Origin: Argentina anserina
Taxonomy: Eukaryota > Streptophyta > Magnoliopsida > Rosales > Rosaceae
Assembly (NCBI RefSeq): GCF_933775445.1
Contig: NC_065877.1
Location: 3,410,001-3,474,000, forward strand
DNA length: 64,000 bases
Direction of reading: 5' to 3'
Within the stretch, counting starts at the first letter, position 1. Each line of letters begins with the position of its first letter. Under the pieces are notes generated by a model. That model was not told the origin of the DNA, did no database searches, and worked only from the letters and a program-made list of their open reading frames with translations. Of this stretch, positions 21,026 through 30,998 are shown piece after piece. The position numbers and the translations under genes are program-made.

Positions 21026-23769
21026 TCACATGATATCACCATTTCCGAATCCAGTGTCGAATAGCAAACTGGGTCCTCCTTCACCATTGATGCTGCCACC
21101 AACGCCCTCCATGAGGGCGAACTTCATGTCTTCAGATGGCTTCCAGTGCCTCTTCCTTTGGTTTATGAACCAATTGTTTATCTGCCTTTGGTCCAGACCA
21201 GTTGCCACAGATAGTTGCATTTTTTCCTCTTCCTATTCATGCACACAAGCTTTAGTAAACTGGGAAACAATCAGATATTTAACTTTCACGACATAATTGG
21301 CATGTATCACATCCATTACCGTGGGATATGGCCATCTATAATGAGTGTTCCACCAGTCCAATAGCGCTGACCTAGCATCCTTGGGAAGCTTTCCTTTCTT
21401 TCTAGTCTTTAAGAAGTCCTTTTTCAGCTTGCTGAGGTAACCACTGTACTTATTCAGCAGCATATCTTTCAGTTCCTTATCACAAGCACGAAACGCTGAG
21501 TTTTCATGACCCTCAGCTGCTTCCACCTCCCCATAACCAAACTCCTCTTCTGAACTACCAACGGCTTCATCTGGCAAGGGTACTGTGAATTAGTAAGAGT
21601 AAGATGCTAGGTACAATTTACATAATATGTTTCAATACATTGCAACATTTACAATTGTATGTGTGATAAATTAAGTTATGGTTATTTCTCTCACTAAATT
21701 GATACCTTTTCTTGCATCATCAGACTATCACAATTACAACAAACTTGGTAAATAATCAAAAACTGCAGAATACTTCCTGTGTCATGATAAAATAAAATAA
21801 AAAATCCTTGTTGTAATCCGATAATTCTCAACAGTTTCAACTCAGTTTTTTCAATCAATGAAGAAACTATCAGGATTACTGAAATGGATTCTTCTAAAAT
21901 ATATTCGGTGTCTCTTGAATTCAACCGTACCCATATAACATACTCACACAACTCCATTTTTGTTTTTCTTTAACATAAATACTTTCTATTAATCTCTTAA
22001 ATCTTGAACTAGCTTCAAACACTATATAAAAATAATATATAAAAATTACTAAAACAATGAAAAGTGCCCAAGCATGAAAATCACTTTGTTATTCATTTGT
22101 TGCTGCAACCAAAATAAAATCTTGAAGTTGTGGCTATGTGCAGACTGCAGACAATGTTAACTCAGTATGTTACAGCCACAGTCTAGTTGATCCTAATTAG
22201 AAAGAGAAATGTGATTAACGCTAACCAAAAAAATCCTGAAACATGATTAAGTAGGACTTGACAGTACAAATTATTGTTTCTTGCATGCAGCTTTTAGAAT
22301 TTTAAGTTTATAGTTACCAACTTAACATATGATATTTAAATAATCACAACAAATTTTTCTTCCATAAAAAATTAGGGTTTGAGCGAGATTATAAAATTCA
22401 GAGTCTAACTTACTGTTTGTAATGGAAAAAATGAGGAAAGTTATTGGTAATATGTAAGGCTATATATGAAGAACAGACTTGGGGATCAAATAAAATACTA
22501 ATTGGTGATATAACAATGACCATGGACGATTACCGATCTAGCAGAAATGTAATTATGAGCTCAACCAACCTCAGCGCAGCACTTACCTTTATACCTTGTC
22601 ACTTCCACTCATACACAACTTTTTCTAATTTCTAGGGCATCATCAGAACAATCTTATAATAACTACTGAAGAGATTCCTGACTTACAGTCCCAAACCCCA
22701 AAACTAAACTAATATTGCATACCAGCTGGGTGATTATCCCCTTTAACTTAAGGAATACATACCAGTTGGCTGATGGTCCGAATTGTTTTTCTGGAATGTG
22801 CCTTTGCAGAGGTTGCTCAGCTGCATTTCAATGCTACTCAAGAATGCCGTTGCTTCGTCGACCGATTTAGAAAGCTCTTCCTTGTATGTATGAAGAATTC
22901 CACAGTATGAGTCCTGCTAGCAAAAGTCTCCATTATATAACAAATTTCATTACTGTTACTGAGACTCTTGCTCACGTTCTTCCCGTTCAGGTTTAAAAGC
23001 CCAATAAAGTTCAGTTTCTTATTTTGATCGCCAAGAATGGAGCTTTTGAACTGATTGGAAAGACAAATTAACAGTAAAATACAAAAATCAACGGTAAAAC
23101 CAAATGGAAACATCATGAGTGGTACGAACTACGAAGAACTACAAGTGCTTAAAGATATGGATAATTTGTTTATTATGATTGAGTGAGCATTTTATCTAGT
23201 GCTTGAAATAAATTTTTAATAATTTCAGTTGTACCATGAACTCGTCTAGTTCTGGATCAGCTCCTATCTCATTCCTGCAAGTGCTTATGGGGAGGCTTAG
23301 CCGTCCTATTTCTTCAAGTATGCTTCTCATCTCTGGGGGAGCCCCAACCTAAAATTACAGCCAATAAAGTAAAAATTGACCACTTAACCTCTCCATAATA
23401 TCTAGCAAGAAATTATCAATATTATCTCAGTTCTTTTGTTTTTCAGTTCTGACTTCTGAACTATGATAACAATAAATAAGTAATGTGTTCACACAAAGAA
23501 ACAGGAATTACCTTTTGGCAATCTATGTAAGCAGAAACCAAATCTGGATAACGAGGATGATTGGCTATCTGAGTCTTGATTTGCGCTGTCATACTCTGAT
23601 CCCTTTCAAATTGCAGCATGTTGATGTTACCGTCACTCAGTATTACTGGAACACCATGATAACCAGCACCGCCTTCAGTAGTCCTAGTATTTTCTCCCTG
23701 ATTCACATTGTCTGACGAGCTTGGTATCATATTCATACGGTTTAGCCTATATAAATTCTCCATTATCAC
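21026..23769 (-). CDS. Class I KNOX homeodomain transcription factor
   Basis: Five exons by my splice model: 23769-23512, 23348-23235, 22913-22763, 21582-21320 and 21232-21026; 993 nt, 330 codons plus stop, all GT-AG. KNOX1 starts near residue 64 ([20 protein letters not shown]) and continues VGAPPE. KNOX2 follows [10 protein letters not shown] (about 117-165), ELK spans about 209-231 ([16 protein letters not shown]) and the TALE homeodomain about 231-293, with the PYP loop (WPYPT) and [19 protein letters not shown] proteins pair with BELL homeodomain proteins and maintain meristem and organ-boundary identity in the nucleus. The intron inside the homeodomain, right after WPYPT, is typical. 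The ELK and C-terminal motifs place it in class I; the subclade (KNAT1-, KNAT2/6- or STM-like) is uncertain. A second in-frame ATG at 23763 is possible. Confidence 0.93.
22715..22785 (-). promoter_or_regulatory. Duplicated splice donor after KNOX exon 3
   Basis: On the minus strand the donor CAGCCAACTG/GTATGT (exon end 22763) is followed 40 nt later by a second, similar CACCCAGCTG/GTATGC (would end at 22723). The surrounding 25 bp match at about 19 positions, so this is a local duplication. Use of the second site shifts the frame and meets a stop codon within a few codons. Confidence 0.5.
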
Positions 23770-26489
23770 TCAAATGTTTCAATCTTTAGTTGATAATGAT
23801 ATTAAAAAACTAACGAGAGACGAGGCAGTTAACGAGCTATGGAGAGAGAGAGAGAGAGAAAGCAGAGTATAAAAGTTAAGCAAAATGATGTAGCAGAAGA
23901 TCTGCAGGTAGAGTAAATGAGCTAGCCATTAAAGCTCTGGCAATAACTTTCAAGGTTTCGAAGAGAGAAGAAGCCGCCATGACTCAAATAAGTGAACTTG
24001 GATATATAAGACAGAGAGATCAAGTGACCGGTGGGGCTGGAAGAAAACAGTCGCGAAGGGTTTTTATTTTTATAAAAAAAAGAGTTTTTTTTCACAAGGA
24101 AAAAGACCATACTTACTTTCTTTTCCGAGAAACCTGAGAAAAAAGAGAACACAGAGAAATAAAGAACATGAATCATGACCAGGTAACTGTTACAGTTTGT
24201 TTGTATGTGTGCGTGGACACGTGTGAGAAACAGGTCACACGCTAATCAGAGAACAAAGAAGCCCCCACTGTCTGAAACGGAGGGGTTCCGATTTGACAAG
24301 GTTACGTTTTGAGGTGAAACCCTAGCTGGTCTCTTATATATAGGTCTGTAATATGTAGACCTTCCCATGCTTCTGCATTTGCGTTGGGACTTTGGGAAAC
24401 TTGACAAGACATTCTGAATTTCTGATACATTTCACCATCTCATTGGTTTATCATCTCTTTACTCTGGTACAATATATGAGTTTAAATATTTCAATTTCAA
24501 AATAATTTCTTTGTTTCTACTTACTTTTACTGCTCCGATTCTGTTGGTTCTTTCAACCAGCAAGAACAAAACTCATCATTATGCATTTATCGTGGTGGAA
24601 ATTATATAGGGGAATGATATATTAATCCCACATTTGATCTTTTATGAACTAGCTAGTTGTATATGAACCTGGACAAAACACCGTAGACTCCTTTTCGTTT
24701 ACTTCCTTCTCAAAACGAAAATGAAACATTCTGGGCTACTGGCTACATTCTTTAATTCCACCTAATCTGTGTACGGTGTACGTTTGCGAATGGAAAGTTT
24801 TAGTACTGAGATGAGTAATGAGTGGAATACGAAGTAAATCAAGTTGCGTATATACTTCACTGGAGCATATGATCTATTTTTATGAGACGTTTACTAACGT
24901 ATAATATAATTGAAAATAGATGAATTTATTAAGTAATAAGAGAATTATGTCGTTTACTAATACATAAAGAATTGAAATAAATGTGCGTTAAACCTCCTCA
25001 TCAGGAATCGATTTTTCCTAAAACCCCTAACTTGATACCCAATGTGGGAAGTGAGTATCAGAATCAATTCATTCATTAGCTCGGGTATCAATTTTTGTTA
25101 CTTAAACTGTCATAATTTAATTGAGATTATTTCCAAATTGTCCAACCCAAATTGAGAATATATATATATAATATTGTTAAAACTCACAAATAAACAACCA
25201 CATATATTATACGGGTAACGGGAGTACTTTAGGGCAGTTCGTCTCTTTTTCTAATAATATTCTCTAATTTTTCTTTTATTTACATAATTTATGATCGATA
25301 AGTGAAATTTAATTGGAATTAATTTATCTTATTGGGCGTTGAAGGAAAAGAAAATTGGTGTAATGACATTTGTATGTTATTCTGATTATAAAAATTGGTG
25401 TAACACAATAACATTGTTAATTGGTAGAAGAAATAAACGACTTCATAGATATATATAGGTATTTCAGTAATCAAATTAATTTTAATTTTGATTCTGATTG
25501 TAAATAAACAACATCAATCGTAATTAATATTGTTTATGTTATAATTCCATGTTGAATGTAAACAAATCAATAGAATTGAAATCTCCACATCCAAATCCAT
25601 TACATCTCTAAATCCTAATGAATCTCATTCATGATGAGTTCAATTCCAAGTTAGTAGATGTATCATTAATTCAACCATTATTGTTGCTGTATATTTTGGA
25701 AAAATTGAGCCAAAGAAGCTAGGAAAAAGAGCTAAACAATGATATCTAGTAATATGAACATAAAACTTTACTTGATCTATCTCATATGATTATGGGCGAA
25801 TTTGGTTTCGAGTTGAGTTTTTTATAATCAAATTATATGTGTTTTGAAAATAATTAGCCGTAGTTGTGTTGTGAGAATAATCAAACGTGAGTATTGAAAT
25901 GTTTGTTGAATATTGAAATATAAGTGTGATGAGTTTAGATAATAACTAAAAAAGACATGAAATTAAGTAGTATGATGATTTAAGGGAAATAAGATGAGGG
26001 TAATAAGGTAAGTGAAAATAATTTCAAAATCTATAATCAGAAGCACAAAAAATTTAACTTCTAAATTATGCATTGAGAAATATGAGATTCAATTATAATC
26101 GACAATAATTTTATTTATCAAACACCAAATTCAGATTATTTCATACTTAGGGCCAAAAACACGGTCTATGTACTAGTGACGAGGGAGGATGCTAGATTAA
26201 TGGTTGCTGGTTGGGGCTGTGTGATGAAGGAGAGGTGATTGGCTGGAATGCTAGTGTGGAGGTGGCTATTCTGGTTGCAATTGGGTACGGCCCACTCCAC
26301 CGGTTAGTGCTTTCAGAAGGACGATGCTAATTCATCATTTCTTCGGGAGAGGGTAGAGCCTCTCGCTTTACTTATTAGGGTTGTGGCGCTGTGCTTTTAA
26401 GTTTCTGAAATTTGATGTTTCTGGTGTTCATGACGAGTTGGAGATGAACTGATTAAGTTGGGCAAGAAGCCAATAATTAACGGATGAAG
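23770..26489. other. KNOX upstream region and intergenic DNA
   Basis: The proximal part is the KNOX leader and promoter. A TATA-like CTATATATAAGAG (minus) lies near 24332-24344, and a G-box/ABRE-like GACACGTGTG lies near 24216. Farther out, 26190-26489 contains a weak RNase H-like remnant in broken plus-strand frames (for example DELIKLGKKP), possibly from a LINE. The rest is AT-rich with nothing recognised. Confidence 0.4.
23838..23862 (+). promoter_or_regulatory. GA repeat in the KNOX leader
   Basis: An uninterrupted GAGAGA run lies about 75-90 bp upstream of the KNOX start codon (CT-rich on the coding strand). BBR/BPC proteins bind (GA)n tracts and are known regulators of KNOX genes in barley and Arabidopsis; acting here is inference. 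Confidence 0.45.
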
Positions 26490-26813
26490 CTGTCTGTAAT
26501 AACCCTAGATTTTAAAACAATATGTGAATTGATTTGAATTCTATTAAGTTTTGGAATTTCAAATAAAATGAAACTTATTGTTTGCGATGCTTTGAAACGA
26601 AAAACGGAAACGTTTTCGGAACGTTTATTAAGAAAAACGTTACGTTTCCGAACGAATTTATCGACTTTTATTTCGTCGCTCGGTTGTGAAAACTTTCTTC
26701 ACGGAAGTTGTAGAGCACGTCGATACGAGTTCGTGGATATGTGACGCGTTCGAATCGGACGTCGGAGGTAAAAGTTATTAACGTCGGAAGTTAGTTTCCG
26801 ATTTGGAAACTAG

Positions 26814-26822
26814 TATAAATAG
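26814..26822 (+). promoter_or_regulatory. TATA box of LTR copy 2
   Basis: TATAAATAG, about 320 bp after the LTR start and upstream of a CT-rich leader. Conserved in the other copies. Confidence 0.55.
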
Positions 26823-27775
26823 GTAATTATAGGTTTAGGGTTTCCTTAATCAGAAACCCTCACCTCACTTCTCTCTCTCTTCACTTCCGCCGCACACCCT
26901 CTCTCACCCTCGGATCCCTCTCTCTCCCCCGAAACCCCATCTTCCTCTCCTTCACAACCCGAGCTCTCTCCCATCTTCCTCTCCTTCACGATCGGACACT
27001 CTCACCCACCCTCTCCCTCTCATCTCTTCCCGAGTTTTCTCTCTCTCTCGGTCCCTTCTTTTCCCCGAGTCTCTTCCATTTCCTCCGAGCGTCGCTCCTC
27101 ACCGCCGGCAGCTACGACCTCACCACCACGACGTGACCACCCCACGAGCTCGACGCATCACGGCGACGCAGCGAAGCTCGGCGTGACTCTCGGACGCAAA
27201 CGCAGGCGGTCCGAATCTACCAAGGAACTTCAACGATTTCACTTCGTGAATTTAGGTAAGGGTTGTGGTTAGATCGATTGTGGGATTGCTTGTTGTTGTA
27301 ATTATGATTGTTTTGGGGAAGTTGAAGTAGATCGGAGAGGGGGAGCGGAGGAGAAGAAGGAGGAGATACCGCCGCCTAGAGGCGGCGCGTGAGGAGGCTA
27401 GGGATAGCCTAGGGGTCGGCGGAGGCCGTAGGAAGATAGAGGAGGAGGAGGGGGAGAGGTTGGGCACGGCGGTGGCGTCACACGCTCCGTGGTTAGCCTC
27501 GGCGCGTGTGCCCCACGCGCGGCCGGCCGGAGGTGGCGCGTGTGCCACACGCGCCGCCGTGTGAGGCGGTGTAATTAGTTTTGACTGAAGGGGTATTTTG
27601 GTAATTTACTGTGTACGGTAAATGTAAATGTAATTTTTATTTACTACGGTAAATGTAATTAAATTTTACCTTCGGTAAATGTAAATATAAATTACTTTCA
27701 GTAAATGTAAAAAGTAATTTTGTAAAAGGGTAATTTAGTAAATTTTATTTACTGAATTTGTATTTACATTTAAAT

Positions 27776-28012
27776 CGTACGTATACGTACAGAAATACGT
27801 ATTAATATTTATACGTACAGAAATACGTATTAATATTTATACGTACAGAAATACGTATTAATATTTATACGTATAGAAATACGAATTAATATTTATACGT
27901 ACAGAAATACGTATTAATATTTATACGTACAGAAATACGTATATATTATTTATACGTACAGAAATACGTATATATTATTTATATGTACAGAAATACGTAT
28001 TAATTGAGTATT
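27776..28012 (+). repeat. 28-bp minisatellite inside LTR copy 2
   Basis: About eight tandem units of the type ACGTACAGAAATACGTATTA followed by ATATTTAT, with minor variants (TATAGAAATACGAATT, and ATATATTATT at the end). Copy 1 has only about two units at the same place, so the array expanded in copy 2. Confidence 0.85.
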
Positions 28013-28148
28013 GTACAGTACCCGTGAATAGTGAACAGTGAACAGTAACTTCGTATAAACCAAAATTGCTGAACAGTAACCGTATATTACTGTTTTGGCA
28101 TTTAAAGGTTTACGAAACGATTCTAAATTCTTTTCTTATTCTTTTAAG

Positions 28149-28213
28149 GTGATCGTTAAATCGAGGAAAGGAATTAGCATCGCGAATTGTGGAATTACGC
28201 TCAAGTCATTAAG
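28149..28213 (+). other. Exon-like 65-bp block in LTR copy 2
   Basis: Preceded by TTCTTATTCTTTTAAG, a strong polypyrimidine tract plus AG, and followed by GTGAGTAA. Starts GTGATCGTT and contains ATTACGCTCA. It is the same length as the blocks at 8642, 14206 and 52035. A further donor-like TTTAG/GTAAGG lies upstream at 27255/27256 and an acceptor-like TTCCGCAG ends at 29152. Confidence 0.5.
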
Positions 28214-29476
28214 GTGAGTAAAATCTCACTGAATTACGAATCTACCCTCGTGGTGATTCAACATTTTTACAAGTGTGTTTATCAGATGAATTACAACATG
28301 TATATAATTTTGTGGACTACATATATACAGTATAATGGTAATAAGTACATATATATATATAGTTCATTAAATTACGTACTGTTATTAATTCATTAAAAAT
28401 AGTCATTTCGGTGACAGAAAAATTGTGCATGTGTGTGATTTAAATGGTACGATATGATGTGAGATTATCGTACGTAATTTTCAGGTGTTTATGAAATATG
28501 ACATGTATAGGATATAGTGGACTATGTATATATTGTATAAATGGTAAATAAGTACGAATATATATAGTTTGCTATATAATATACTGTTATGATTTTTTAT
28601 TGTGGATATATCGTGAAAGTTTTAAAACGTACAATATGATGTGTGATTATTGTACATGATTTATCACGGAAAATGTGAAATATTGTGATTTGTCTTCGGA
28701 CGTGATGTGTGGTACAATATGATGTGAGATTATTGTACATGTGAGGCAAGTCGGAACCTAGCCTTTGGCCGGGCGAAGGTTACGATACAGTTAGAGCTCT
28801 AGTCTGTCTGCCATAGTACTGCATGGAGGTAACGGGTGGTTATCTGCTCATGGGTACTCAGCTTGTTTTGGATGTTGGGTGGCGGGTGGTTACCCAACAT
28901 CAGCGGTATACTAAGTGAGGGGTAACGGATGTGTACCAGCGCTCATTAGTTACCATTTTGTGAAAGTATTAGAGTAACCAGATGGGTTGCTCGTTTTCTC
29001 ATGATTTTCATTATACTGTGTTGATGTGGAGTTGTGTCTTTTACGAGACGAGAGTTATTTTAATATTTTACTCATACGAGCTGCAAAGCTTACCGGGTTT
29101 GTGTTGCAATCCCGGTGCACCAATTCCAATGGTGTAGGGGATACTTCCGCAGGTGCTGAGTAGTGGTGATTGAGTGACGACTCCGAAGACTCGAAGTCGA
29201 TCGCATCCAGTTGTGGTGAGGTTCCAGCGTGGATTGTGTGTGTGATTTGGTGTGATTTTATTTGTGAGGTTGTTGTGAGGATTATACAATTCCATTTGTT
29301 ATATGTTGAACTATCATTTGGGTTTGTAATAATCGGCTTGACTGAGTTATATTTTAAACTCAGATGTGATCCGCTGTTACGCTTTAATGATTTCGATTTA
29401 TTTGAGATTATTTGGTGTTTAACGACTTTAGAATTTTGAGTTTTTAAGCTCGAAATTTTGGGGTCGTTACACTGTT

Positions 29477-30998
29477 TATAGTGTCTACAGAAATTATGTC
29501 TGAACTTTGGTCGTAGTGACTAGATGGTCTGGAACGAGGGCAAGGGCAAGAACATTTAGGTGCTTGTTTCCTTGATGGAGTTAAAGCAAGTACTATAGTA
29601 AGTGAAGATCATTTATTGGCAACGATATCGTCAAAAAATAAATGAACTTCATGATGACAATGTTTCATCCATGAACAATTGTACCACGAAAGCCAGAAAT
29701 TTACAGGCTCCAAGGTCTAGGAACCACGTGAAGTCAGCTAATTAAAGGGGTACAGACATGAAGATGAGGCCGGCGAGAATTTAGGTTATGAACTCAGGCA
29801 ATTGCCATAGTCACAAGTCAAGTTACAGCAGCTGACCGCAAATGAAGGATCACATAATATCAAAGTACATTCACCAATTCAGCTAGGCATCAAGCAATGC
29901 CTTGTGCGGGTTTACAAGCCCTTCTTCAGTTACATATTTTTCCTTATGAAAAATAATGTTAGAATTATAGGGATGTGTTACACTAAAGATATCTAGCTCA
30001 TCATAGATGGGGAGGACAAATCTAGAAAAGTTAACCAACATTTAGGTGATTTTGTTTCTGGTTAGCTGCTACAAGACTATGCACAAAGTTTTGACAAGAG
30101 GAAAGCTCGAAGGATGGTTGGAAGTGATGTCAAGTACAGTCTTTCCTCCTCAAGGCATGCACTGGCTTTATCAGTTGGGAGCCCTTGGAATCTTGGATTA
30201 CTAAAGCAAAAGAGAAAAGGTTGGGAGAGAATCCAGACTGGATATGTATAGTTAGCTTTGCCTTGTTTCATGGGGAAAATCCTCTTTCATGATAAAGCTT
30301 TCATTTCGAGGTGTCAATCAGGTTGGAAATTTTCAGAGGTTTCTTCATGATAAGAGAATCTAACATCATATAACAGTGTGAGTAGGCTTCTACGACTACA
30401 GATAGGTAGGCTTCCTCTGGTGAAAGTGATATGACCACACAGAACTTCTCACATGTCCATTCTAACCTCCCATGGTGCTTGTTCTCTGAAAAGAAAAGTT
30501 GATAGAACAATACAACAGTCACTTTGTAAAACACCTCACTACATCACAGTACTACAAGAAAAAAGTTAGTGAAAGTACGTACGAGAATTTCTGCATAGGT
30601 AGACCATATCTTCAACGAAAATTAACGTAATTAGTTCGTGGATGGAAGATAATTAGAAGTTGAGGCAAGCTGTATGCATATCACCTTCACCTATTAAATC
30701 AGGCACCATCGTCTTGGAGTAGGCAGGGAAGGAAGAGAAAGGAGGGAAAAATCAAGATAGCAGATAACCACGATTACAGAGGGAGAAAGTTAAGATAGCG
30801 AGTGACGGAAAGATACAACATATTATATTACGCTAAACACTAGGTCATTACAATTGCCATAGCACAAGGGGATGGAAGCCCTCAAATGATTAGATCTGAG
30901 ACCAAGTTCAGAGCTATTAACCAAAAGTGAAAACTGCCTAATACTTTACAACACGATTACATCACAACTTGTTGACTAAGTGATTGGCTCTTCTTCTA
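29477..30998. other. Intergenic and 3' region of the EFR3-like gene
   Basis: No separate gene recognised. Minus-strand frames at 30077-30271 and 30301-30534 lack domains and may be 3' untranslated or intergenic sequence. The LTR of copy 2 ends at the left border. Confidence 0.4.

Larger units (their letters stand above)
26495..29471 (+). mobile_element. Long solo LTR, copy 2, near-TSD CTGTC/CTGTT
   Basis: A 2,977-bp unit starts TGTAATAACCC and ends GGGGTCGTTACA. It is the same family as copy 1 but in the opposite orientation, and large blocks (for example 28060-29470 against 7382-8790) are almost identical. Flanks are CTGTC (26490-26494) and CTGTT (29472-29476), a 4-of-5 target duplication. 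A TATA box (TATAAATAG, 26814) follows a U3 of about 320 bp, then a CT-rich leader, a GC-rich CGCG island (27440-27560), AGTAAAT-rich DNA and a 28-bp minisatellite. No internal retrotransposon region is attached, so this is a solo LTR. The frame at 27548-27252 (minus) is compositional. Confidence 0.83.

Noticed and set aside
27252..27548. 98-codon minus-strand frame
   Set aside because: Sits in the GC-rich part of LTR copy 2 and contains no domain.
27776..28012. Minisatellite considered as a CRISPR array
   Set aside because: Units are contiguous without unique spacers, and the DNA is plant nuclear.
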